In this document: positions 1 to 11,673 of the stretch, one piece after another | Position numbering within the stretch: the stretch's first letter is position 1 | Layout of the letters: each line of letters starts with the position of its first letter | Assembly (NCBI GenBank): GCA_022453515.1 | Contig: JAJNNY010000061.1 | Coordinates: 1-64,000, forward strand | Reading direction: 5' to 3' | Origin: Astrocystis sublimbata | Lineage: Eukaryota; Ascomycota; Sordariomycetes; Xylariales; Xylariaceae | DNA length: 64,000 bases | The notes under the pieces: model-generated | Told to the model about the DNA's origin: nothing | Databases searched by the model: none | Seen by the model: the letters and a program-made list of their open reading frames with translations, nothing else | Program-made: the position numbers and the translations under genes

Positions 1-847
1 AAAAGTTCCCTTGCGTTTATTACATCGCATCGATGGCGGCTGACATGCAGGTCCAGGTAAATTGACCAATTAAGTAGATACTGCCGATCCCGAGAGGTCC
101 ATTTCGATGCAGGCCTTTCAAGGATTGAAATTGCGTCCAAGATGTCTCGCCCGCACGATCAGATGTTGCGCGCGTGCGAGCCGGGACTAAATGCCGGCCT
201 CGAATCTAGCATTCTGGTTTCCTTACACAAAGGCGCAAAAGTGGTCTGCTACTGTCTTTGAGCGATGCCCTCATTTTTTTTGGTAGCTATCTAATGAAGA
301 TAAGGTCATGGGTACACAAGTTATTGTTCTTCGCACCGCCTCTGGATAATGGGTGTAGTTAGGTACCTGACTTGGTTCGGCATTTGCCGCCAGAGGGCAA
401 GTTATAACCTGATCGCGCGGTCAGGCCATTGCCATGATGTACTGGCATCGATGCACCAGTGACCATGTTGATATAGGATACAGCATGCAACTCTAGTCGT
501 TGATAGTCATGCAGGACCATCCTTTTTCGTATCCTCGTCCTCCGTAAATGACATCCCATAGCAGTAATGGTAGTGATGGTTGTGGTTGAATCGTCATTCC
601 GAATGTGAGCCCCCTAGACCGTACACGAATCGTGCCGGTTGATAACAGAAGAAAAAGAAAATATATAAACAAGGTACAAGGTAAAAGATCCCGCCAGACG
701 CCGCGCTCAAGGCAAATGAAAAAGATTTTCCTCTCTGGTGGTGTGAATATCCAAGCTCTGCTTGATACCGTGTAGTAATACAACTACGACATTTTACATG
801 TTTAGTTTCGTCGTGAAGGCCGTGAAAATGAATGTTGGAAAAGAGCG
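1..847. other. Intergenic, 3' side of the receptor gene
   Basis: No gene is supported here. Open frames are short and lack recognisable motifs. The part next to position 848 is presumably the 3' UTR and terminator of the receptor gene that reads leftward. Confidence 0.5.
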
Positions 848-2630
848 TTATATGAAAGCGTGAGCGGGGCCCTTGGCTGGGCTGTATCTCGAGGGGCTGT
901 ACCGCGCCTCCCCTTCATTTTCTATCTTGTTCATCCCGAGAGGATGCATGTCGCCAAAAGCCGTGAAGCCATGCGCCGCCGTTGGCGTGTACGTGGCGGT
1001 TGGAGGTTCGGGGTGTGGTTGAGCGTTGTCCATCATCTGGAAGCGGACGTTGTTCGGGACCCGCGGCGACGAGTAGGATCGTTGATGGGGTTGGTATGGT
1101 GCCGTCCGCCCGAAGTAATCGGGCGCTTGACCTCCAGGTGAAGTGGGAGACATCGCGCTATTGGGTGTCAGTATTCTATCGTTTTTGGCAGTTGAATCGC
1201 GGTCCAGCATTTCGTATGACCGAGGGTCGGCCTTAAATTCCATGCGCGCATCCATCGAGACGAATTCGTTTTTCCGAGGACGGCCAATGGTCGAGAAAAG
1301 CTCAATCCAGCCGGTGACCATCGACCAGCGGCCGAGAAGAAGCAGCAGCCAGAGGCCGTTGACCTGGCAGATGTATTAGTACCCTACTATCTGTATTGTC
1401 AGGGGGTTGTTGGTTTATGGCTTACCGAGAGGAGAACAAGCACTGCCGTCACCGTTGGTAGACTGACGACCAAAGGCGCAGCTTCGCTCAGACAAGCATT
1501 TTTGTCGCCCTCCGTCACAAGACACAAGATCCAGGTCTGTGCCTTTTCTGGGTGGTGCTTGATGTCTTCGACGGTATCGTCCAGGAAGACGAAGATGATG
1601 GCAAAGAAGATGACGTCTGCAATGATGATTAACACGATAACAATACCGCGCCATTGGAGTTCGATGACCCGCCGAACACGTCGGTACGCCTGCCTAGGGG
1701 TCATTGTGCGGATGCTGTTGGAGTAGGATCGTCCGTTGGATTGCTCGGTCGAGGCGGCATTGTCTGTGAGGGATGCGAGATAGACCTTGATACAGTAGCC
1801 GAAAGTCGCGAACTGAATCACGACCGTCAGACCGGCGAATATCAATAACGGAATCCAGAAATCGGCCAAGCTATTTGCATGGTTTATGTGGCAGGTTCCG
1901 CCGAACCGGAAGGAGACGCCGCTGAAGATCAAGAGGAGAATAAGCCCGACGACGGGGATGCCCCATCCGATGGCTTGCGAGAACCACATGTAACTCCGTC
2001 CCACCACCATTTGCCAGCAAATTTGCAGATGAAGAGAGAGCGCTCTCAGGAAAACCCATATGACGCCACCCCATCCACCTAGAAGGAGAAAGGCACCGGA
2101 CGCAGCACATGTGGCGCTGGAGTCCTGGCCATGGGGGGTGATCTCGTTGAAGCATTCTTCTGGTTTCGCTGCCAGAGGTATGATGAAGCCCAGCTGGGAA
2201 TATGTCAGCGAGGGCGACGATGTTGTTGGGGCAACTCCCCCCAACTCACATTCATAAATACTATTGCCACCGTGAGGCAAATGCTGAGGTAGTGCCTATG
2301 CGTTTTCTCTACAGGCAGCGCAAACCATGATAGCAGTAAGAAGGCACAGCCCACCATGCCAGCAACATTAACCCATTCTGCGGATTGTGTAGCGGTTTCG
2401 AAGTTGTCCGAATAAACCCAGTCGGTCAACGGACATGGCAAACAACAGGATGCGCCGGTGATATTCGAACATAATCGGCCAGAGATGACTGCGATGATAT
2501 CAGAACTGGCCCTAGCTTAAAGTGGTCGCCTATACCACTTACACCCGCCTTGCGAGGGGAAATCTGCTTCGCTTAGGAAAGGCGCCACGCAGCCCAAGTT
2601 CAATTTCTGTGTTGACTGCATCAAATCCAT
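848..2630 (-). CDS. Seven-transmembrane GPCR-like receptor, four exons
   Basis: Probable plasma-membrane receptor. Exons join as 2630..2543, 2488..2250, 2193..1426 and 1363..848 (536 codons plus TAA). The introns are 54, 56 and 62 nt; all have good donors and the last contains TACTAAT. All phases agree. ATG at 2628-2630 is the first Met in frame. The N-terminus is short and Cys-rich (CSNITGASCCLPCPLTDWVY), a signature of fungal receptors distantly related to Frizzled/cAMP-type receptors. Seven hydrophobic segments follow (for example GMVGCAFLLLSWFALP, LICWQ-type helix 3, IPVVGLILLLIF, VIVLIIIADVIFFAIIFVF, LLSVNGLWLLLLL). A hydrophilic cytosolic tail of about 150 residues rich in Ser, Pro and Tyr ends the protein. 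It may belong to the class of receptors first listed from Magnaporthe as distantly like the growth-hormone-releasing-factor receptor; that class assignment is from memory. Ligand unknown. Confidence 0.85.
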
Positions 2631-3346
2631 CTTTGGAGTATCTCGAGCGAACTCCGCTTCGAAAGCTCCAGGTTCGTATCCAGAGACCAGCCGAGTTCCT
2701 CTCTCCAAGCAGTTTGGTAACGGTAGTCAATTCGTCTCCAAGAGAATCGGGGCGAAAGCAACGCGGTCGGGTGGTATTAGTGAAGCGCGCAGTCGTGGAC
2801 CATGGCCCCGGGATCGCTCAAGTACAAAGCAGTTCCTCCAATATTCAACAAAGCCAAAGAAATTGACTGGCGGACAATTAGCTGGCGCTAGGAAACGAGT
2901 GATGTAATCAAAGAGACTGAAGAGTAAGTACGCAAAGAGCAAGAGGAATGGCTATTTTGAGGCGACCCTGGACCAGCATATGTATATGTATACTAAGTGG
3001 TACGGCAGTCGAGGACGGCGGACCCGTTTCCAACCCGGTCCAACTACTCTTCATTTGTACTAGGCAGCGTTACGAGCTCGGAGAAGATACTGCAGTAGGT
3101 CGAGCCGGGGGGTGGGGGAGAGATCAGATCCTCGAGTGAAGTCTTACCGTACGTTGGACGGCATACTGAGACTGTACGAGGACCCGCTGACGGTTGGTAG
3201 TGTAGAGTAATAAGGCTCCCGATATGATTTTCTTCCACCTCTCCCCGGTCAGAACCCGGCCCTTGCTCTCTGACTGGCGTATACTAAGCGTGGTTCAGGT
3301 CCAGGGGGCGGAGGTTGGTGGGCCTCCAATATGCCAGGCAGGTCCT

Positions 3347-3372
3347 AGCCAGTCGAGCCAGTCGAGCCAGTC
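3347..3372. repeat. Short tandem repeat, 9-bp unit
   Basis: Nearly three copies of AGCCAGTCG in direct tandem, in non-coding sequence. It looks like a replication-slippage repeat. Confidence 0.7.
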
Positions 3373-6300
3373 TCACGATGGTCGAGCAGCATTGACCACT
3401 CACTGCAGGAGTCGCTGTAAGCAACAGATTCGGGTTTGAGCGACCGTGTTCAATAGGATCCAGTAGTCACAGTTACCCATACCACGCTACCATCGGCTTG
3501 GAATCGAGTACTACCATTTGTCGCCGACCTGATGCGAGATGCAGCCAATCGAAACTATGGAAACGGTTATATCGTTCGCAGATAAGCATCGCCGCCCATA
3601 GACGTCGGGTGTACGGTAGCGCAAAGGGGAGGACGAGTATTACACATGGAAAACAGCTTATGGCATCTAGACTACCGTACTCTGACTGAATGTCGCAGCG
3701 CCGCTTTCAGCCCACAAGAGTGATAAATGCCTTTATTCTTAGGCAGCACTTGACTGCATAAGTAGGTAGGTAAGACGGGTGAAAACGCCTGCACGATGTT
3801 GCATACACGTTAGACGTGGTAAGTACGGGAAACTGTGATCACACTACCCTCGTGCAGGCGGATGTCCACGGCTGTTGGAGAACCATGAGCTCCAATCTAG
3901 AGCCTGCTTGACCTAGGAGATTCATCAGGCTAGACCCTGACACCCTGACTACCTAAAGTAAAGTACTTACTGCACGACAGTCCAGCCCTGGCCCCTGGCA
4001 CCCTGGAACCATGCCTCCCCCAGTGTGGGTGGAGACGAAGAAGCGTGGTATAATACGCCCCTCGTCATCCTGTAGCGAGAACCCTGGCCCCCTGATCTTG
4101 ATCTTTACTGGACTCTGGGCAATCACAATAACTCCAATTGTTGTTGCGGTCGACGCGCACGGGCGGACTACACAGTACACACTCGTAGTAGGCACCATTC
4201 ACGAACATTCCGTATACTGTATACGATACGGCAGAACAGACAGAGTACACGTTGTTGGTTAGCATATGCAGCCGAGATGAATGGGAATTCTAAGCGAGTT
4301 ACCTACCTACGCCTGTTCATGACGACTGTCATGACGGTTGAATAGCCATCTCTACTTGCGGCGCCCAGCCCCCTAGAAACTCCTGCGCCTTTCCAGGACA
4401 CTTGGAAGTTAGGACTACGGAGTAACTACATTGCAGACAGAGCATCTGCCACTCCGGTTTGCAGACCAGTGCAGATAAGTACACTGAAGCGAAGCGCTTC
4501 TCTAGCCTCTTCTCTTCAGGCTTGGCCAGCTTACAGAAGCTCTGTTTATTACGATTCTAAATACACTAGCAACAAGTCGTTTCAGGGTCGATAGCTTGAA
4601 CAGAAGAACAGGTCCCTGGGACTAGCAGATCACTTTGTTGTTCGTGCGCTATGGAGCGGCCCGTGTTCGATTAACGCAATGAGTGTTTGCTAAATTTTCA
4701 AACCCCCATGCGGTAAGGAAATCCACGACAGCATGCTCGAAAACATAGATATCTCGAGTTTTGTCAACAAAAGATCAGCCTAAAATTTTAGCGTTACATG
4801 ATGAACAATATGACAGTACACATCCCTTGTTGAGTCTACCCATATAGCCGGGGCACATTGTGTGTTGACCGTGGTTGGCCGGTACCTTGCAGACCAAGAC
4901 GAGTTGATCTTGGTCCTATTACCATCGGTGGCAATAGTAACCAGTCTACGTACAAGACGACGCCCAATGCCTACGATTCAGATCCCGAGCCAAGTAGTAC
5001 CAGAAATCGTATATGTATGCACGAATGGGGATACTTGAGTCTAGGCTCTTGGAACGGTGCTTCGGCATACCGCAGCCGGCTTTGATTTAGCAACAAACAT
5101 CAACAGTTGTAACCATTGAAACGCGAGGGTTTCGACCGGAAAACCGATCGAACACCTACATACTGTAGACTAGATGCCTGCGATGCTCTACTAGTCGTTC
5201 ACAGCTGTCTACTCGTACACACTGGTGAACGATGAACGGGGCGGGCCGGTTTACCGCCTAGTATCTAGCTTGGAATTTGCAGTCTGTGCATCTACGAGTA
5301 TTTATGGCGGAAGTATCTCTGGGACAATTATACTAATCATACTGTATATCCGTGCGTCAGTAATAGGGACAAATATCGATGAAAGAAATGAATACGCATG
5401 CGTATGTATGTCTCAGCCCTGTCAAGTCCTGAGACGACATTGTTACCGCGCATATCTACCCAACTTAGTAGATTGCCATTCATATTCAGGGTTGGTGGAG
5501 TGCATGGTACCGACATTACAAGAATTTTCGGCCTGTCAGTCATGGATGTATGCATACGAGTACGTTATGTACGAGTAGATACTACAGTAGTAACTAACTA
5601 CCCTTACTATGTAATAATAATACTACTTCTCGAAGATATACCAGTAGATAAGTTTCTTGCAGTTTCTTGCAGTGCTCGCCAATGTCCGCTCTCAAAATGG
5701 ACGAATCAAAGAAGGCTGACTGCTGGTATCCAAGCAGCATCGATTGTTGGTTACCAGTCGGCGTGCCGTTCCCCTACCTCGCAGCTCGCTGCAAGGGGTT
5801 TCCACGAGTCCTGCACAAGCGACCAGAAGGCGGCGACATCTCAGATCCCGGCTTTGTGTGACTATAAACCTCATTGGTGGCACAGACCCTGCGAGTCCTC
5901 AAAGCAGTAACGTAGCACGTTTCCCTGTATGCCTGTCTTGTCAACCCTCTCTTGGTCACAGACTTTTCCCGCTAGCCAAAATTTGCGATAACTCTTTGGA
6001 CCAAAACCAAAAACGTTAGATAGTCGAGTTCGACTGGGAAACAGGCGGCCCAAGCACAAGGACCGAACACTTTTTGAATACTATCCCTGTTCTCTCTTTG
6101 TGATCCTTGGACAAAGATCCCACGCCATGTTGCTCACACTGACATAGACTAAGACTAGGTTTGTATGCAACTTTCGGGGGTCGCATATCGATTGAATAAT
6201 ATGATAGTGGAACGCCTCAGCTAGGCAAGGGATCGCAACCGTTCGATCAACTTTTGACGCAGACATGCAGAGTTCCGGCAACGTTCCGTGTGGGAAAAAA

Positions 6301-8915
6301 GAACCCCTGCTGCCAAGCGGCTGTTCTCAGTGAGCCTTTCGGTAAACTGCCCACAGTCAGTAAGGGCAGAGGCTGCCTTACGAAGACCTGCAGCAGTGCT
6401 CCATACAGATTCAAAGTCAGTGATGTAACACCACTGGTCCATCCATATTGCAATATCTCCCACCAACGCTCTTGGCAGCGTGGCAATGCTGTGCTCAGCT
6501 ACGTTAGGTTTTTGTCTCTGCTCCATCATGAATATATTTGCTGCCAAGAACGACCTGTATTCCACTTGTCGAGTCTAGATGATTCGCGGCTTGCGCACCC
6601 GGTTCAACAGGCAAATGACGATGTCTATCGTGGTCTGGTCTTCCAGTCGTGGGTTACTATGCATAGCCGCCATAGACGCTTAAGGATCACCATCGAATGT
6701 CACGAGAAAAAGGAGAAAAAAACTTGCGACTCGTTCTATTCGAGGCTATCGGATGATACTGCGCGACACAGCGGGATGTGGTACCATAGCACTGGGATTT
6801 GCCTCCCGGTGGCGCCCGGGGAAACATGGCCATCAGATGTCGGCTCCTGTTCGAGCAGGTAGGTGACGAGGTGGAGTCCTCGCCCGAGCCGGCCAGTTGA
6901 TTGCGAAGAAAGACTAACTAAAAGAAATGCAAGAAGACTGTTTCGGTCCGAGAGCTTTGGGAACCCTTCTAGAAATCGCGGCAAACTCCCAAGCCAGGCT
7001 GTGATCCGACCACTAGTATGCACAAGAGCAGCCCCCAACGTAACAACGTCAAGGACATATTTAGATCCATAAAGGCATACCTACATTGCGTACCTAGGTA
7101 TATCGATAATAGATGAGGCCTTCTTTCTCCTATCAGAAATGATGTCAGCTCGTTTGCCACCAATGGGGTGGGAATAACTAGTTGACCATTTGCGGCCTCC
7201 ACGTTGTAATACCGCTCGCTGTGTTCAATTCTATACAAATGTGCCCCATCTTCAGATGGCAAATCTAAATGGGACGCGAAAGCTGTCTACGGTGAACCCG
7301 ATGGTCATTGCCAGACGTGACATAGTTTGACGATGACATCAGCCCACGCCCATGGATACAGGCATAGGCGGGGATGCTGAACAATTCCACCTGTATGATA
7401 CCTTCATGGGGAAGCGGGAAATGTATGCCTAGCTATCCTGAGCGTTCCACATTGCAACAATGTAGGGATACAACCGTGTCACAGAGAGGCTTAGCAATTC
7501 TGCTCAACATCGCAGCCGATACCGGTTTTCTAGAACACTAAAAAAGCAAACGCGGAACATTCCTGAAACAGGGAGAAGACGACATCGCAAGATGAACCTT
7601 AATCCACCACTCAGAGGCTAAGTGAGGGTAAATTTATAGCTTCTCCGGGAGCAGTGCCATAATATCTACCTTTGTGACGATATCGAAAAAGAAATGACGA
7701 GTTGCGGGTGACAGATCCTCAACCACTATCTGCTTCGCACCCTCGACCATGCGTCTTTATTTGGGCTTGCCATGAGTGTCTTGTTAATAGTTCACTGGGT
7801 GTATTAACGGGACACAATTTCTTCTCCACGAAGATGTGATCGCATGCTGTTGATCACTGACATGGTGTATGTTGGCCAATGTTGCTCTAACTGTGGTGAC
7901 TGCGTCTGCTGCCGTGACACCATACCAACTCAGCCTCATACTTGGATGAAACCCACCGGGCCCCTTTGCAACACTCAAGAAAGCTCACCGAATCGTTGCT
8001 AAGCCATCGCCAAATTCACATCGATTTTGGCACGATGCCTGCCCAAACTCATAACCGCAATCAACAATCCACCCCTATTATGTTCTAGAGTGGGATTCGA
8101 GTACATTAAGCAACAACGGCAACGGGACCTTCCGAACCACTTCAGACGAAGACGATGTGAAAGTCAATACTTGGGAATGCTGGTGGGTAGCAGATAAATA
8201 AAAAGTTGATATATCATCAAAATATGGTATGAATATGAAGACATTGGGGTTTGAGGCAGACACCTCCTTTCACAACTACCTCGTCTGCATTAATCCCAGC
8301 AGCAAGGTAATGGCCTGGATAAAGGGTGATTGCTGATCTACATACCTGAGCTTAGCTAGCACTGCGATCTTCGCCCTAGTTGTTGCTCAACGCGGTACCA
8401 CTCGTAGACTAGACTCAAACACAACGGCAACTACTGCTAGCTTGCGTTATCAATCCGCAACACCAACCACAGACCAACTTTTTTTTTAAGTTGTCCTCTT
8501 CCGCAAGGCCAGCGACAGCGAGTATGGCGCTCTCGTCGAAGCGGCAATTTCATCCGAGATGAACAACGCCACCAGAATGGAATACGTTCCATCGCAGCGT
8601 ACTTTTGATGCAAATTACCTACGCGACCTGTGATGAGATGCACGAGCGCTGTCGCATCACGTCTCGGAAGCGACTGTGCCTCCCGGTCTATCCGCACGTG
8701 CTCTGTGGGTGCTGCGTTACCGTAAAAAAAAACATAGGCAGGGAGCTAAGCGAACATGTCTTGTCCTCACTTCATTCAGCCGGACTGATATGTCTCTCTC
8801 TCCATCACAAATGATATGTAACCCGCAGCCTCAACAGTTGCGTCGTTGGAGCAATTGTTGGCTGTTGACTGTTGACCCTGACTTTACACCTATTTCCTGA
8901 GGGTTCCTACTCCAG

Positions 8916-8939
8916 CTAGGTAGGTAGGTGAGTAGGTAG
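8916..8939. repeat. GGTA tetranucleotide repeat
   Basis: Run of GGTA units with one interruption, one of many TAGG/GGTA-type repeats scattered between genes in this window. Confidence 0.6.
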
Positions 8940-9404
8940 CCTTACAGTATGCACAGAAGCCAATACAGTACGCGGTACTTACACAGTCGACCCCCTCCGT
9001 CTGGGAATGACGATGGCAAGGTAGGTTAAATCCTAGCCGGTCCGGTCCGATTGCAAAAACAGAGAAAGAGGGTTGGTTAGTGCTTACATTACCCAAAGTA
9101 CGCGTATATGTACGACAACCTAGATGTTCTGCAGCGCTCCGGGGAGCGCCCGTAAGTCTTGGGAAAAGGTGACAAACTCGATTATACTGCCGGACAAAGA
9201 GCTGAGTTGAAAAGGAATTGACTCGTCGACGGCTTGCACTACGCGCGTTCGTGGCCCCCTCGAATATATTCTGCCGATCTGAAAACATAGTCCCGAACAT
9301 AGTATACACGCGTACACACTCGGTCAGCAATTGCCAATCACGTCCCAGGCCTTCCTCTCAAAAGCAGTGCGACTTGCATATACGGTAGGAAGACTGCGGG
9401 TATG

Positions 9405-9446
9405 CAAATATAAGTATATATAAAATATATATAAATATATATACAC
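9405..9446. repeat. AT-rich low-complexity tract
   Basis: About 40 bases almost wholly of TA/TATAAA units, in non-coding DNA. It is probably a simple-sequence tract. A local promoter or melting element is possible but unsupported. Confidence 0.6.
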
Positions 9447-11436
9447 AAGTGCACGTGCTGTAGATCGTGGTCGATTTAGAAGGTTTTTTGGGCATCGGAG
9501 TACTGAACAGAACAGGAAGTTGGAGATCCTTTTGACCCCATATCTCCATGCCACGGATGGATGGGGTGGATAGATGGAGGCAACGACGCAAGCCACTTAA
9601 GTCAGTTGTTGGCCTTCCTCATCTTTGCACTGCATTATGCCCGTTGTCGTCCTTGCATGAAACACGCCTTTCTATTTACAGCAGACCAGCAGACCTCTTG
9701 TTCTAGCGCAACGCAACTGTGGGTGGGTAAGAAGTGATGCGCATTGAACACAACGAACCCCTCAGTCCCCTCTAGTTCACCATGCCACTGCAGTCAGCGG
9801 TTGCGCGGTCGATCGATCAAGAGAGAGAGGGAGTGTGTGTGTGACTACCTAGGTACGTTGTATGCTTTCATTGTACATATTGCAACTTGACCAGGGCTTG
9901 ACGGAGGCTGAGATAGCCGTTCCCCATGCTCACACAAGACTTGGGGAGGTTTTAAAGCTGATGCCTGGAAGTTCTTTTCGACTCTTTCTAGCGATACCTA
10001 CCTAGGTAGATACGATGAAATCGGTGGCTAAGCAAACGCCTTCTCTGACACCAGCTCCATAACATCGGAACTCATCGGTGCAACAGGTGCTGAGACCTAC
10101 CTGCCGGGGATCCGGGGATCCGGCCATGCTAGGTCTCTGCTTGGTCAACATTGGGGTGTCTTGGGGTGTCGAGTTGTACGCTCATGGGATCTGGTAACGG
10201 TTGGGCAAAGGCCGACGGGGTGTGAGGTGTGTAAGTGCCGGGCCATCCAACAATCAACCATCCGATGTTCATAACAGTTGACTAAGTCTGAAGACGTCAC
10301 TACAAGACGTATGTTTCGGACACATACATCTCAATCTCACGGGCAGTATGTGACTGCCGGTGCCACGTGTGGAACATGGCAATGGGCAACCTGCCGTCTG
10401 CTTTCGGGCATCCCGTGCATCTTGTGCATCCCGTGGTGGGTTCTTGCAGGAGTTGACCACATCCACAGGGTGAACCATGAGATCACTGCTGCTTAGTCCT
10501 TCGCGACTGAGCCTGCCTCTTTCAACATGCCCAGAGCAGACGCAAATCCAGATATGGAAAGTCTAAAACCTTGAGGTGGCTCGGCGGGGGATGCTTAGCT
10601 GGGGCCATGGTCATGGTCATGGCTGGTCTGGTCTGGTCCGACATTCCTGCATAAGTGGTTCAGGGCAGTACCACGAGTACTCGTAGGGACTGGAGTCAGC
10701 ATGCGTCCAGATCTATGCTGAGTCTTGTCTCACGGCAGACAAATGGCCCATGCGCGTACCGATCACAATCAATATGCCTTTGACCTCCTTACGATTAGTT
10801 CTGTGCCTAGCAGACACGGAAAGAAAGCACCATGCAGTTGACTAGGTAAGTGAACGGGCATGTACCGGTCTAGGTCTAGGTACGAGTACCTAAGTAAGTA
10901 CCTGCTTTAAAGTTGGCATGCAGGTAATAGGTAGCGTGGGTTGCACGCCGCAGACACATGGCATCTTGTCCGGTCGCTCGAAGAGGTTAGACGCTCGCAG
11001 CCTTTTGGCGCGACTCAGGGCTCTGAAACAGTGAACAGACACTAAAACTTACAGTGGTCTCAGCGCCAGTCTGAGGCCTGGCGGGCCTAGGGGTCTTGCT
11101 GTCGATTGTGGCTGGACGACGACCTGTAACAGCCTAAGAGAGGCCATTCCCTATTCCCTGCAGTAGATCGGAAGGCAAGCCGTAGTGCAGAGGCTAACAT
11201 CAGGTAGGCTCCTCGGCTCGGTAGGTACTTTTTTTCTCGGGGCTCCATTCAGATCACTCAATTCTCACTCCGCGACCTGAAATTCCAACCAAACAGAGCT
11301 AACGACGCGGGCCAACGCGTGGGCTACGCCTTTGTCATTGTGCAGCAGCAGCAGCATATACGACGACACTACACTACCAACACTACCTACTACGCCTCTG
11401 CAACAATACGGCACTACGGCACTCACTATCTGTACA

Positions 11437-11461
11437 CCTGGACCTGGACCTGGACCTGGAC
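11437..11461. repeat. CCTGGA hexanucleotide repeat
   Basis: Four perfect copies of CCTGGA about 210 bases before the start codon of the HET-domain gene, so probably in its promoter or 5' UTR. Confidence 0.7.
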
Positions 11462-11673
11462 GCAGTCCATGTTGTCGAGGGACAAACAACTCTTGCACTT
11501 TGTCCTTGGCACCCAGACTGCAATCAGACACTTTGCCGTGACTGTCCGGCCTGCTGCCCCCCCCAAAGGCCTAAAGGGCTCCCACCAAGACTCTAGAACA
11601 AGATCGTGGGCGGCAGTGAGCCTTGTGTCTCCCCGGCCACTTACCTAGTTCTTAGCTCCCTGCCTGCTTTAGC

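Larger units (their letters stand above)
2631..11673. other. 9-kb gene-poor region
   Basis: No confident gene. Open frames exist on both strands but are short, often start without ATG and show no domain. It contains small tandem repeats, TACCTAGGTA-type motifs near 9.85 and 10.0 kb, an AT dinucleotide tract at 9.4 kb and possible coding relics on the minus strand at 6.22-7.26 kb. The 3' end presumably carries the promoter of the HET-domain gene, and the 5' end the promoter of the receptor gene. Confidence 0.5.

Noticed and set aside
6254..6862. 202-codon plus-strand frame
   Set aside because: Arg/Ser/Cys-rich composition typical of a chance frame; the opposite strand looks slightly more gene-like.
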